This document shows positions 24,614-34,047 of a stretch of 64,000 nt of DNA, one piece after another. Position numbers and translations under genes: made by a program. Numbering within the stretch: position 1 is the stretch's first letter; the number at the start of each line of letters is the position of its first letter. Source of the DNA: Paeniglutamicibacter sulfureus (GTDB lineage: Bacteria > Actinomycetota > Actinomycetes > Actinomycetales > Micrococcaceae); NCBI RefSeq assembly GCF_039535115.1, contig NZ_BAAAWO010000001.1:2914001-2978000 (forward strand). The letters are read 5' to 3'. Below the pieces are notes generated by a model that did no database searches, was not told the DNA's origin, and worked only from the letters and a program-made list of their open reading frames with translations.

Positions 24614-25864
24614 TTAGTGAGCGTCGCTCTTCGGCACGCCGTCTGTAACTTTAGACAAAGTTTCGTCGATTTTTTGGGCGAGATGCTCAGCAATGGCCAA
24701 CGCAGATGTCGCACCGGGAGAGGGAGCATTTCTCAGCGCGGTGACTCGACCCAATTGCTCGATCACGAAGTCATCCACCAACTGTCCGTTTTTATCCATC
24801 GCCTGCGCGCGGATTCCGCGGGTAATTGGGGTGGACTGTGCTCCGTCCAAGCTCGGGGCGTAGGCGGCTGCGCCCGCAAGGAACTTTTTGCGAGAAATCA
24901 CTGCGCCAAATTCATGGATGGCGGCCTTGATGTTCCGTGATGCAAACCTCCAGAAGGCTACGCTGAACACCACGTCGAGGCTGTCCTTGATCCCGATGCC
25001 CCAGCCCTTGTAGTTCTCTCGTCCAAACGAAAGGAACGCGTTGGGGCCCACTAGCATTTCGCCATCAACTCGCTTGGTGAGATGTACGCCGAGGAACGGG
25101 TATGCGGGGTCAGGAACCGGGTATACGAGCCCGTTAAGGATGCTCCGGTGTTTCGAAGCCAGCATCGAGTATTGGCCGAGGAAGGGAACGATCTTGGGAT
25201 ACGTTGCCCCTCCGGCGAGACGGGCGACCCGGTCGGTCTGAAGGCCAGCGCAAACAATGAGATAGTCAAACCGGTGGCTCGATACCTTCCCACTTTGGTC
25301 TACGGTTACGGTGCATTCTTCCCCGGTATTGGAGATGTCTGTGACTTCGCTGTCCAGCAGGAGCTTCCCGCCCGCGTTGGTCACGTCGTCCATCAGTGCG
25401 CGCGTAACGGCCGCATAGTCGATGATGGCGGTGTGCGGGGAATGCAGTGCCAAGCGCCCGACGGCGTTGGGTTCAATTTCCCGGATCCTATCCGGTCCAA
25501 TGAGCTCGACATCAGGTACACCGTTGGCCGTGGCCTTGGCGTAGATGTCTCGAACCCTGCTCTCTTCCTCAGCGGTGAGCGCTACGACGAGTTTGCCGCA
25601 TTCCTCGTAGGGAACGTTCTTAGCAATTGCGTAGTCGCGCAGTAGATCGACGCCACGCCTGCACAGCCGGGCTTTGAGGCTTCCGGGCTGGTAGTACAAC
25701 CCTGCGTGGACGACCCCTGAATTATGGCCAGTCTGGTGGGACGCGACTTCGCTTGCCTTGTCGATAACGGTGATCTGCGCGCCCGGATGGCGAAGTGTCA
25801 GTTCTCTCGCCACTGCCGCACCGATTATTCCGGCACCCACGACGCCGAACGAATATGTAGACAT
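24614..25864 (-). CDS. lhgO: L-2-hydroxyglutarate oxidase
   Basis: FAD-dependent oxidase/dehydrogenase converting L-2-hydroxyglutarate to 2-oxoglutarate, 416 residues. The N-terminal FAD motif is FGVVGAGIIGAAVARELTLR; HQTGHNSGVVHAGLYYQPGS LKARLC is the diagnostic family block. FLGVHLTKRVDGEMLVGPNA and ITRGIRAQAMDKNGQLVDDF complete the pattern. In Pseudomonas, LhgO finishes glutarate/lysine breakdown, and the dehydrogenase gene nearby fits that theme. It is divergent from a GntR regulator, with a 59-base shared promoter region. Confidence 0.9.
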   Translation of the reverse strand: MSTYSFGVVGAGIIGAAVARELTLRHPGAQITVIDKASEVASHQTGHNSGVVHAGLYYQPGSLKARLCRRGVDLLRDYAIAKNVPYEECGKLVVALTAEEESRVRDIYAKATANGVPDVELIGPDRIREIEPNAVGRLALHSPHTAIIDYAAVTRALMDDVTNAGGKLLLDSEVTDISNTGEECTVTVDQSGKVSSHRFDYLIVCAGLQTDRVARLAGGATYPKIVPFLGQYSMLASKHRSILNGLVYPVPDPAYPFLGVHLTKRVDGEMLVGPNAFLSFGRENYKGWGIGIKDSLDVVFSVAFWRFASRNIKAAIHEFGAVISRKKFLAGAAAYAPSLDGAQSTPITRGIRAQAMDKNGQLVDDFVIEQLGRVTALRNAPSPGATSALAIAEHLAQKIDETLSKVTDGVPKSDAH

Positions 25865-25891
25865 TGCTACGACTCTCCTTATGAATGTGTC

Positions 25892-25919
25892 TTGGCTCTT
25901 ACTTAAATTGGGATAATAG
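25892..25919 (+). promoter_or_regulatory. Promoter implying a leaderless gntR mRNA
   Basis: TTGGCT (25892-25897) and TAATAG (25914-25919) are spaced 16 bases apart, and the ATG of the regulator is at 25924. Transcription would begin at or next to the start codon. No ribosome binding site is visible. Confidence 0.5.
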
Positions 25920-25923
25920 GTAA

Positions 25924-26652
25924 ATGGAATCCGTCAATCGCAACGCAACCCTGACTGAGCAAGCTGTCGATTCAATCCGATTGGAAATCGTCCAGGGTTC
26001 ACTCATTCCCGGCCAGCTGTACACGGGATCAGAGGTCGCCCTTAAGTTGGGCGTTTCCCGCACCCCGGTCCGCGAGGCACTCATGGAACTCGCGCGTCGT
26101 GGCATGGTACGTATCGAAGACAAGAAAGGATTTCGTGTCCTCAATACGTCAGTGGAGACCTTGATCCAGGTTTTCCAGATCAGGGTGATGCTTGAAGTGC
26201 CATTGTCTCGGCTGGCAACCATGCGAAAGAACCATTTCTCTTCTGTTCAATTCGAATCCTCGGTAGAAAAATTTCGGGCAGCTGCCGAGTCAGGTGATCC
26301 TGACGCGGTGCTGCGCGCGGACAGAGACTTTCACCAAACTTTGCTCGCCGGCTCAGGGAATGAAAAGGCGTTGATCATGCTTCAAGAACAACGTGATTTT
26401 GTTCTCAGCACCGGCGTCGGGACCGTCCCCACCTCCCGTTCTGCCAGGGAATGCTTCGATGACCATGCCGACATCATCAGCGGCTATCGAGAAGGCAATG
26501 CTCAGGCGGTTGAACGTGCGGTGTTCAGACACATCACGAATACCGCACGGATTCTGATTCACCAGGAAACCCAGAATCGTCCCGAATTCGCTATGGCGGA
26601 CATCGAACATTCATTCGCCTGGTTGTCCGAGCCAAGCAGAGGTGTCCTCTGA
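25924..26652 (+). CDS. GntR-family regulator, FCD (FadR) subgroup
   Basis: 242 residues: winged helix at about 8-75 (YTGSEVALKLGVSRTPVREA LMELARRGMVRIEDKKGFRV), then an all-helical FCD effector domain with DRDFHQTLLAGSGNE and the later His in RAVFRHITNTARILI, which with Asp would hold a metal for carboxylate ligands. FCD regulators sense small organic acids, which fits hydroxyglutarate or a related acid. It lies between lhgO and the aldehyde dehydrogenase gene, whose 3' end is 19 bases beyond its stop (convergent). Confidence 0.85.
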   Translation: MESVNRNATLTEQAVDSIRLEIVQGSLIPGQLYTGSEVALKLGVSRTPVREALMELARRGMVRIEDKKGFRVLNTSVETLIQVFQIRVMLEVPLSRLATMRKNHFSSVQFESSVEKFRAAAESGDPDAVLRADRDFHQTLLAGSGNEKALIMLQEQRDFVLSTGVGTVPTSRSARECFDDHADIISGYREGNAQAVERAVFRHITNTARILIHQETQNRPEFAMADIEHSFAWLSEPSRGVL

Positions 26653-26671
26653 CTCCGGCTCCCCTTGCAGG

Positions 26672-28150
26672 TCAGATGTTGAGCGCGATGTACTTTTCGA
26701 TTTGGTATTCTTCGATGCCCGCGTGCCCACCTTCCTTGCCAAAGCCAGAAGCCTTGATCCCACCGAACGGTGCCGCCGGATCGGCCACCACTGCGCGGTT
26801 GACGCCGACCATACCGCTGTCGAGTCGCTCAGCGGCCTTGATCGCCTTGCTCACGTCCCGCGTGTAGACATAGGAAACCAGGCCGAAGGGCGTTTGGTTG
26901 GCCAAGTCAAGCGCGGCGTCGTCGCCTTCGACCTCGTAGATGGAGGCAACCGGACCAAAAATCTCACTCGTGGCAATGGTCGAGTCCAGACCAGCATTCG
27001 CGACCACCGTGGGGTTAATGAAGAAGCCTGGCCCCTCGGTCGAGTCGCCACCGAAGATGATCTCCGCCCCTTCGGCCACCGCGTCGCTGAGGAGCCGCTG
27101 CACGCTGTTGCGTTGCTTCTCATCGACCAAAGGTCCGACATTGACCCCGTCTTCTGTACCTGCTCCGACCCGGAGCTCGGCAACTTTCGCCAAGAAGCTT
27201 TCCCGGAAGGCAGGAGCCACGGACTTCTCCACGATGATGCGGTTCGCGGCAACGCAAACCTGCCCGGCGTTGCGGAACTTCGCTACCACCGCACCCGCGG
27301 CGGCCTCTTCCACATCCGCATCGGAAAGAACGACAAACGGGCCGTTTCCGCCCAGTTCCATCGACGTAGCCATCACGTTGTCCGCCGCCTGCTTGAGCAG
27401 GGTGACGCCAACTGCCGTCGAGCCGGTAAAGCTGACCTTCTTCAGTTCGGTGCGCGACATCAGGGCCTGCGACTGCTTGGACGACGAACTCGTGGTGACA
27501 AGGTTAACCACGCCCTTTGGAAGCCCGGCCTCGTGTAGGACCTGCACAAACATGTGGGTCACCAACGGTGTCAGCGCAGCTGGCTTGATGATAATCGTGC
27601 ACCCGGCGGCCAGGGCCGCAGCCGCCTTGCGCGCGCCCATGAAGAGCGGGAAGTTCCACGGGGTTACCAGGTAGGAAGGGCCAACCGGCTGGCGCGTGGT
27701 GATGATTTTGAAGCCGCCGGTGGGCGACTCTGTGTAGGTGCCCTGCTGTTGCGTGACCAGCTCCGAGAACCACTGGAAGTAATCCGCCGACACCTGGACT
27801 TCGCCACGCGCCTCCGTGAGCGGCTTGCCCATTTCAGCCGACATCACCCAAGCAATTTCCTCCTTGCGCTCGACCAGCAGCTCGAAGACCTTGCGAAGAA
27901 TATTGGAACGGTGGCGCGTCGTGGTGCTTCCCCACGCCTCCTGGGCACCGGTCGCCGCGGTCAGGGCATCGAGCGCATCGTGTGTGCTGGCATCGGAAAC
28001 AGCCGCAATCTCGGTCTCATCTGCCGGGTTCTGCACGGAAAAGACCCTTTCCCCCTCCGCTGCCCGCCATTCACCATCGACGTACAGCCCCAGCGGAACC
28101 TCGATCTCTCCAAGCTTCCCGGTAATCTTTTTCCATGGAGCATCAGTCAT
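26672..28150 (-). CDS. NAD(P)-dependent succinate-semialdehyde dehydrogenase type
   Basis: Aldehyde dehydrogenase of 492 residues. WNFPLFMGARKAAAALAAGC is the cofactor region, MELGGNGPFVVLSDAD carries the catalytic Glu, NAGQVCVAANRIIVE the nucleophilic Cys, and EIFGPVASIYEVEGD the C-terminal conserved block. The order matches GabD-type enzymes acting on succinate or glutarate semialdehyde. ATG 28150 follows GAAGGA; the frame upstream is unrelated. It is divergent from an MHS symporter and close to lhgO, consistent with a C4/C5 semialdehyde pathway. Confidence 0.85.
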   Translation of the reverse strand: MTDAPWKKITGKLGEIEVPLGLYVDGEWRAAEGERVFSVQNPADETEIAAVSDASTHDALDALTAATGAQEAWGSTTTRHRSNILRKVFELLVERKEEIAWVMSAEMGKPLTEARGEVQVSADYFQWFSELVTQQQGTYTESPTGGFKIITTRQPVGPSYLVTPWNFPLFMGARKAAAALAAGCTIIIKPAALTPLVTHMFVQVLHEAGLPKGVVNLVTTSSSSKQSQALMSRTELKKVSFTGSTAVGVTLLKQAADNVMATSMELGGNGPFVVLSDADVEEAAAGAVVAKFRNAGQVCVAANRIIVEKSVAPAFRESFLAKVAELRVGAGTEDGVNVGPLVDEKQRNSVQRLLSDAVAEGAEIIFGGDSTEGPGFFINPTVVANAGLDSTIATSEIFGPVASIYEVEGDDAALDLANQTPFGLVSYVYTRDVSKAIKAAERLDSGMVGVNRAVVADPAAPFGGIKASGFGKEGGHAGIEEYQIEKYIALNI

Positions 28151-28208
28151 ATGACATCTTCCTTCTATACTAGATTGCACATTTTTCACACTGAATTCAG
28201 CAGCGTTC

Positions 28209-28238
28209 TTGACATACATGTTACATGCAAGGAAGTAT
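28209..28238 (+). promoter_or_regulatory. Putative promoter and operator of the MHS symporter gene
   Basis: TTGACA (28209-28214) and AAGTAT (28233-28238) are 18 bases apart. CATGTTACATG, a 5-bp-arm palindrome at 28217-28227, sits between them and may bind the GntR regulator. The region also serves the divergent dehydrogenase gene. Confidence 0.4.
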
Positions 28239-28289
28239 GGCTGTGACATAAAGTACATATTTTGTGAAGCCCCCTGAGCGGAGTAATAG

Positions 28290-29612
28290 ATGCCCAACGT
28301 TGCGCAGACGCATCGCCATCCGGCGAGACGCGTAGCAGCCGCCTCGATGATCGGTACCACCATCGAATGGTATGACTACTATATTTTCGGCACTGCCGCG
28401 GTCCTCGTTCTGAATGACCAGTTCTTCCCCCAGTTGTCCCCTGCAGCCGGGACCCTGGCAGCGCTCGCCACCTTTGCCGTCGCCTTTATCGCCCGCCCTT
28501 TTGGTGGCATCCTCTTTGGCCACTTCGGCGACAAGGTTAGCCGCAAGACCATTCTCGTGTGGTCCCTGATACTGATGGGTGTCTCCACTTTCCTCGTCGG
28601 CTTCTTGCCTAACTACGATGCCATTGGCATCTGGGCCCCGATCCTCCTGGTCGTGCTCCGTTTCCTCCAAGGATTGGCCGTCGGTGGTGAATGGGGAGGC
28701 GCGGTCCTTATGGCTCTGGAGCATGCGCCGAAGAACAAGAAGGCCTTCTACGCATCTTGGACCCAGTCGGGCGTTCCTGCTGCATTGGTTCTTTCCTCCA
28801 CCATCTTCTTGCTGATGCAGCAGATGGACGAAGCCTCCTTCCATGCGTGGGGATGGCGGGTACCCTTCTGGATTTCGGCCCTCTTGATCCTCGTTGGATT
28901 GTTCATCCGCTTGCGGATCACGGAGTCGCCGGAATTCCTCAAGATGAAGTCGGAAAAACGTGAAGTTCGAGTTCCACTCTTCGAGTTGCTGCGCACCGCA
29001 TGGTGGCCACTAATCCTCGGCACCCTGACGCTGGCATCACCGAACATCATCTTCTACATCTCTTCCGTTTACCTGCTCAGCTACGGTCCCGCTCACGTTG
29101 GACTCAACCGTGAATCCGTCTTTATTGCCCTGATCATCGCGGCCAGCATCCAGGTCTTCACCATCCCGCTGGTCGCAATGCTCGCCGATCGGATCGGCAA
29201 GAAAACCGTCATGCTGGCCGGTGCCGCCCTAGTCGCTCTTCTGATCTACCCGGTATTCTGGCTTGTCAACACCGGGGAACCGATGGGCGCTCTTGCTGCG
29301 ATGATCCTGGCTCTGCCCATTGCGCACGCAACCGCCTATTCAGCTGTAGCCAGCTTCATCCCTGAACTTTTCCGGACCGAGGTTCGCTTTACTGGTAGCT
29401 CTCTGGCTTATCAACTCGGTGGAATCATCACCTCGGCTCCTGCTCCGTTCATCGCTGCGTACCTGATGCAAAATACCGGCTCTTCCACGGCCGTAGCCAC
29501 GTACATTGCCGTCGCCGCGGCCATTGGATTCGTGGCCATTGCCCTGGCTCGCAGGGCCAAGGATCCCCGCAGCCCGCAGGAAGCCGACGCCGTTTCCGTC
29601 TCGGCCGGCTAA
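28290..29612 (+). CDS. MHS-family (metabolite:proton symporter) MFS permease
   Basis: 440 residues, 12 hydrophobic segments. The N-terminal SMIGTTIEWYDYYIFGTAAV LVLN and FIARPFGGILFGHFGDKVSR KTILV are the hallmark of MHS permeases (ShiA/ProP/KgtP type). LQGLAVGGEWGGAVLMALEH and FIPELFRTEVRFTGSSLAYQ add support. These import organic acids or betaines with protons. Position between the dehydrogenase genes points to uptake of the substrate of this cluster, perhaps a hydroxy- or oxo-acid (inference). A 113-base gap separates it from the downstream alcohol dehydrogenase. Confidence 0.88.
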   Translation: MPNVAQTHRHPARRVAAASMIGTTIEWYDYYIFGTAAVLVLNDQFFPQLSPAAGTLAALATFAVAFIARPFGGILFGHFGDKVSRKTILVWSLILMGVSTFLVGFLPNYDAIGIWAPILLVVLRFLQGLAVGGEWGGAVLMALEHAPKNKKAFYASWTQSGVPAALVLSSTIFLLMQQMDEASFHAWGWRVPFWISALLILVGLFIRLRITESPEFLKMKSEKREVRVPLFELLRTAWWPLILGTLTLASPNIIFYISSVYLLSYGPAHVGLNRESVFIALIIAASIQVFTIPLVAMLADRIGKKTVMLAGAALVALLIYPVFWLVNTGEPMGALAAMILALPIAHATAYSAVASFIPELFRTEVRFTGSSLAYQLGGIITSAPAPFIAAYLMQNTGSSTAVATYIAVAAAIGFVAIALARRAKDPRSPQEADAVSVSAG

Positions 29613-29725
29613 CAGTCGCGAAGGCGCAATCGTCGGACGATACGCTTACAAGAATCAAATTAATGGACAGCGAGCCTTTCAGGAAAAAATAAACCTGTCA
29701 ATGGCCCCAAGAATGGAGTAGTTCC

Positions 29726-30380
29726 ATGCCCAAAGTGGCTGTGTTGAAAGAATTCAATGAATCGGTCGAGTTGCAGGAGTATCCAATGCCCTCCGTAGCA
29801 CCCGGCGGCGCCCTGGTGGATGTTGCGCTCGGCGGAATCTGCGGCACCGATGTCCACCTGCGCACCGGGCACCTTTCCGTGCCACTGCCACTGGCCATGG
29901 GACACGAAGGAGTCGGCCATATCCGGGCACTTGGCGAGGGACTAACCACCGACGTTGAGGGCCAACCACTGACGGTGGGCGACCGCGTTGTATGGGCCAA
30001 CAACATTCCCTGCGGCAGCTGCTACGAATGCCTTGTGCTGAAAGAACCAACGCTCTGCCTCAACCGCAAGATCTACGGCATCAACCGCAAAGCTTCGGAT
30101 GCACCACACCTTCAAGGTGGCTGGGCAGAAACCATATCCCTAGAAGCAGGTACGACCATCATCAAGCTGCCGGACACCGTCAGCTTCGAGGAGGTAATCA
30201 CACTAGGCTGCGCGGGACCAACCGCCATCCATGGTGTCGTTGAAAACCTTACGATCGAACCCGGTTCGATCGTCGCGGTCCAGGGAGCCGGGCCGGTGGG
30301 TCTGGCTTCGGCCATGTACGCCAAGGCCATGGGCGCCGCCCAGGTCATCATCCTAGGTGGCCCAACCTCGCGTATTGAGG
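29726..30380 (+). pseudogene. Zinc alcohol dehydrogenase, 5' part, split by IS21
   Basis: First 218 codons of a medium-chain zinc dehydrogenase. Catalytic ligands lie in ICGTDVHLRTGH and MGHEGVGHI, the structural zinc loop is CGSCYECLVLKEPTLC, and the cofactor glycines are in QGAGPVGLASAMYAKA. The gene stops at the IS21 left end inside GGPTSRIEV and resumes at 33043. The joined product would be about 365 residues. It lies downstream of the MHS symporter on the same strand and probably oxidised the alcohol precursor of the semialdehyde (inference). Confidence 0.85.
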
Positions 30381-30497
30381 TGTTTAGGCGGAGCTTTCGG
30401 TAGCGCATGTGGAACGAACCGGTAGCAAAAATGTAAGTATCCGGTAGCGCTTCGGGGGATTCAGAGTCAGGATTGCTTTCACCCACGGCAACAGGTC

Positions 30498-32177
30498 GTG
30501 GACAGTGAAAGGAAACCGACCGTAGTGGCTGATTACAAACAAATCATGGCCCTGCTGGTGCAGGGCAATTCGTATCGGCAGGTCCAAGCGCGAGCCGGTT
30601 GCTCGCATCGAACGATCTCCAAGGCCCGCCAGGTCCTTGACGACCAGAAACTGACCACCCTTGATCAGGTCGGTGCGCTTAGCGATGAGGACCTTGACCG
30701 GCTTTTCAGCGATGGCCGCAAGAACGTGTCCAGCGAGTTCGTTCCCGTCAACATCGATGCCGTGGTGAAGGCCCGGATCGGCCGGAAAAAGCCACCGTTA
30801 AAGGTCATGTGGGCCCGCTACCTGGACACCCCGCACACGGGCTCCGCCCGGTTTTACGGGTATGAACGGTTCTGCCAGATCGTTGCCGAGCACGTGAAGG
30901 CCAACGACCTGACCAGCCCGCTTACGCACGAACCCGGACGCACGATGCAGGTCGACTGGGCCGGGACCAAGATGCAGCTGACCGACCCCATCACCCGGGA
31001 AACCACGAAGGTCTCGGTCTTCGTGGCGTCGTTGCCGTATTCGGGCATGATCTTCGCGTACGGGTCCCTGGACGAGAAGCTTCCAGCGTGGTGCCAGATG
31101 CACCGCAGGGCCTTTGAATATTTTCAAGGCGTGACCCAACTGGTCATTCCCGACAATGCCTCGACCGCCTCGAACCAGATCAGCCGCTATGAAAAGGCCC
31201 GGGACGTGAACCAGTCCTATGAGGCTTTCCTGGAGTATTACCAGAGCGCGGCAGTCCCGACCGGATCCTACAAGCCGCAAGAGAAAGGCCACGTCGAGGC
31301 CGGGGTGAAGATCGTGACGAACTGGATCATCCACTATCTTGCCGACCGGCGCTTCACGACCCTGGATGAGCTCAATGAGGCCGTGGCCGAACAGATGGAC
31401 ATGATCAACGAACGGACGCCCTTCCGCGGTGAGCCCCGCTCCCGGCGTGAGTGGTTCGAGGAAGCCGAGCGCCCCGAGTTGATCGGCCTCCCGGATGAGC
31501 CGTGGCGGGAAGTTCAGTGGCGCAAGGCGAAGGTCTCGCGGGACTGGCACGTGCAGGTCGACACGATCAAATACTCGGTTCCGCACCAGCACGCCGGGCA
31601 GACCCTGGACGTGCGGGTGGTCGGTGAGCAGGTCACGATCCTTGCCGGCGGGGCAGTGATCGCTTCGCACCAGCGTGGGGCGCGGCGTCATTCCTACGTC
31701 ACCGACGCCGACCATGCGCCGCACGGGTATGAGGACACCTCACTGCTATGGACCCGGGCCTATTTCATCCGGCAAGCGACCAAGGTCGGCCCCTACACGG
31801 TCCAGGCTTTGACCCGGTTGCTGGAGCGGAAGAAGATCGAAGCCCAGGGCTACCGGTCGTGCTTGAACATCCTCGAGCTGGGGAAAGGCAACAACCGCAG
31901 CCTGTTGGAACAGGCCTGCCACGACCTCTGCGTGCACGACGCGAGGAACCCGATCAGCTATACCGCGGTCAAGCATCGCATCGCCGTCCTGCGTGCGGAC
32001 CATGCCGGGCGTCCTGCAACTCTCGCTCCTGGCCCGGGGCCGTCCGCTGCGACGGGGAGAACGGTGGGCGTCCGGGATACCAGCCGTGCCCACCTGGACG
32101 GGATCTCGCAGTTCAGTCTCGAGGCGCTGACCAACGCAAGCCTGACCGAGCCGACGACGGGGGAAGGCCGTGCTTGA
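30498..32177 (+). CDS. istA: IS21 transposase IstA
   Basis: 559 residues. An N-terminal HTH (MALLVQGNSYRQVQARAGCS HRTISKAR) binds the ends. The DDE integrase core shows MQVDWAGTKMQLTD, LVIPDNAST and EKGHVEAGVKIV as the D-D-E positions. A C-terminal segment with KYSVPHQHAGQTLDVRVVGE QV matches the family. The start is GTG 30498, or possibly GTG 30525 (VADYKQIM). It overlaps istB by 8 bases, as usual, and the IstA/IstB pair carries out cut-and-insert transposition with 7-bp duplication. Confidence 0.93.
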   Translation: MDSERKPTVVADYKQIMALLVQGNSYRQVQARAGCSHRTISKARQVLDDQKLTTLDQVGALSDEDLDRLFSDGRKNVSSEFVPVNIDAVVKARIGRKKPPLKVMWARYLDTPHTGSARFYGYERFCQIVAEHVKANDLTSPLTHEPGRTMQVDWAGTKMQLTDPITRETTKVSVFVASLPYSGMIFAYGSLDEKLPAWCQMHRRAFEYFQGVTQLVIPDNASTASNQISRYEKARDVNQSYEAFLEYYQSAAVPTGSYKPQEKGHVEAGVKIVTNWIIHYLADRRFTTLDELNEAVAEQMDMINERTPFRGEPRSRREWFEEAERPELIGLPDEPWREVQWRKAKVSRDWHVQVDTIKYSVPHQHAGQTLDVRVVGEQVTILAGGAVIASHQRGARRHSYVTDADHAPHGYEDTSLLWTRAYFIRQATKVGPYTVQALTRLLERKKIEAQGYRSCLNILELGKGNNRSLLEQACHDLCVHDARNPISYTAVKHRIAVLRADHAGRPATLAPGPGPSAATGRTVGVRDTSRAHLDGISQFSLEALTNASLTEPTTGEGRA

Positions 32178-32943
32178 CCACCACCTGACGGAAGATGACA
32201 TGGGGCTGTTTACCAGGTTGCGGATGACCGCGTTCGGCCAGGCTGTCATCGACATGGCCAACGATCCGGCCTATGACGAATGGACGTTCTCCCGCAAGGT
32301 CCGTCACGCCTTGGACCAGGAGACCACGGCCCGGGCCCAGCGTCGGGTGGTGAAACTGCTCAAGGAGTCGAAAACGCCCAACCCGGCCGCTTGCATTGAA
32401 GAGATCCACTATCTGCCCGATAGGACGCTGAACCGGGAGGTCGTGGCACGGCTCGCGTCGTGCCAGTGGATTGAGCAGACGACGAATCTGGTGATCCTCG
32501 GGAAATCAAGTGTCGGCAAATCGTATTTGGCCCAGGCCTTGGTCAACGCGGCTTGCCGGCACGACCACACGGCACGCTACTTCCGGCTTGATGACCTGGC
32601 CAATAAGCTCGCGGTCTATCATCGGGCGGACTCCGAACGGCTGAAGTTCCTCGGAGACCTGCACGACTGCGATGTCCTGGTCCTGGATGATTTCCTGACC
32701 ACGCCGATCAGCCCGGAGACTGCGAGCGAACTGCTCAATATCCTCGCAGGACGTGAACACCGGGGCGCCACGGTGGTGACGTCGCAGTTCGATCCCGAGG
32801 ACTGGTACAAGTCGCTGCACGATGCGGTGATCGCCGAGTCAATCCTTAACCGCATTGTTTCCAGCAGTGAACTGATCCAGCTTGACGGGCCGAATATGCG
32901 CCGGCGCGCCCACGCCGATCAAGGAGCTGAGCCTGCAAGCTAA
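32170..32943 (+). CDS. istB: IS21 helper ATPase IstB
   Basis: 257-residue AAA+ ATPase that helps IstA choose the target. The Walker A is ILGKSSVGKSYLAQALVNAA, Walker B is DVLVLDDFLTTPISPE, and the sensor region is TVVTSQFDPEDWYKSLHDAV IAESILNRIV. Walker A here is GKSSVGKS rather than the common GPPGTGKT, still fitting GxxxxGKS. The start is GTG 32170 inside the istA end. Confidence 0.93.
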   Translation: MLDHHLTEDDMGLFTRLRMTAFGQAVIDMANDPAYDEWTFSRKVRHALDQETTARAQRRVVKLLKESKTPNPAACIEEIHYLPDRTLNREVVARLASCQWIEQTTNLVILGKSSVGKSYLAQALVNAACRHDHTARYFRLDDLANKLAVYHRADSERLKFLGDLHDCDVLVLDDFLTTPISPETASELLNILAGREHRGATVVTSQFDPEDWYKSLHDAVIAESILNRIVSSSELIQLDGPNMRRRAHADQGAEPAS

Positions 32944-33042
32944 AGCGGTGGGGTGCTGGTGCGAGGGTTCGGGCACTACCGGGTCCTCGCACCAGTGCTA
33001 CCGGTTCGTTCCACAGGCGTTACCGAAAGCTCCGTCCATACA

Positions 33043-33498
33043 ATTGAGGTCGCTTTGAAGATAGGAGCTGCGGATATCGCGATCGATATGGATACCTACC
33101 CGACCGCCGAAGCACGTCTTGCAGCTTTCCACGAGATTGCCGGCCAGGGAGCAGACGTCGTAATCGAATGCGCCGGTATACCATCCGCGGTGGCCGAATC
33201 CATAGACCTGGCGCGGCCAAACGCCCAGGTACTGGTGCTCGGGCAATACACGGATCACGGCCCCACTCCGATCAACCCCCACCTGATCACCAAGAAGCAG
33301 CTCAAGGTGTTCGGATCCTGGGGCTTCTCGCCGGCACACTACGTCAAGTACGTGAAATCACTACCGCAGCTGGTCAAGAATCACGATCTGGCTTCCATAC
33401 TCTCCGTATACGACTTGGAGAACGTGAACGAAGCACTTGCCGATGTAGCATCAGGCGCGGTTACAAAGGCCGCCCTAAGACCTCAGACAGGGAACTAA
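33043..33498 (+). pseudogene. Zinc alcohol dehydrogenase, 3' part after IS21
   Basis: Continues the gene that begins at 29726. After the duplicated ATTGAGG the frame reads VALKIGAADIAIDMDTYPTA, then QGADVVIECAGIPSAVAESI, KKQLKVFGSWGFSPAHYVKY and DVASGAVTKAALRPQTGN. These form the second half of the Rossmann domain and the C-terminal lobe. Not expressed as one protein while the element is present. Confidence 0.85.
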
Positions 33499-33524
33499 CC
33501 AGAAGTAGGGCCAGGGAAAAATGA

Positions 33525-33564
33525 AATGAGGGCGTTCGCATGCCAACGTGCGAACGCCCTCATT
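33525..33564. terminator. Bidirectional terminator hairpin
   Basis: AATGAGGGCGTTCGCA and TGCGAACGCCCTCATT, perfect 16-bp arms around TGCCAACG. It has A-rich flanks on the left and a T-ending arm on the right. It separates the dehydrogenase from the minus-strand terC unit and overlaps the stop of the broken gene that follows. Confidence 0.85.
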
Positions 33565-34047
33565 CTGTCCCCAGCAGAGCCGCTGCCGGCAGGGCTATGG
33601 CGGTTCGGGCCAGGTCATCGGCACCGGAGGTTCGGGGATGGTCCTTGATGGGAAGTTCCGTGCGTATCCGCTGCTGGATTTGATCCCGCTGGGCCGGGGT
33701 CAGGCGTTCGAAGGCTTCGCGGTGCATCTGCTCTATTTGGTGCGGATCGGCTGTTTCCAGGAGGTAATCGTAGCGCGCGATGGCCGCCCGGTCGGCGTTG
33801 CTGATCTCTCCGGATGGAACACGCGAATCGGAGCGGTGCGACTGTGCACGGCACGCATCGGGGGAAGCTGGCCGACGGCCGGCAGAACCCTCGGTGGCGC
33901 GTCCGTCGCCGGTCAGGGTATCGGCTTCTGCTGCAGTGCGCACGATCGCACGCCAGTCTTTCTGGCCGGCGCTTTGGGCTGATTCGTCGTACCGGACTTG
34001 TCCAGGGCTTTCAGGGCGAGGCCGGTGAGTTTGGAGAACATGCTCAT
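33560..34047 (-). pseudogene. Frameshifted small gene translationally coupled to terC
   Basis: ATG 34047 overlaps the terC stop (ATGA) and reads MSMFSKLTGLALKALDKSGT TNQPKAPARKTGV before hitting a stop. In the next frame the protein continues QKDWRAIVRTAAEADTLTGD, then AAIARYDYLLETADPHQIEQ MHREAFERLTPAQRDQIQQR IRTELP and SGADDLARTAI, ending at 33560. The RYDYLLETADP..MHREAFERLTPAQRD block is a conserved actinobacterial small protein, sometimes misnamed cation-transporting ATPase. The shift is near 33950-33970. Function is unknown, but coupling suggests a link with TerC. Confidence 0.6.

Larger units (their letters stand above)
30381..33042 (+). mobile_element. IS21-family insertion sequence, complete
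   Basis: 2662-bp element with istA and istB. The ends are matched inverted repeats beginning TGTTTAGGCGGAGCTTTCGG on the left and, read inward on the other strand, TGTATGGACGGAGCTTTCGG on the right. The repeat extends to GGAACGAACCGGTAGCA. The target ATTGAGG is duplicated at 30374-30380 and 33043-33049. Removing the element and one copy restores the dehydrogenase frame (SRIEV-ALKIG), so insertion is recent. Confidence 0.92.
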
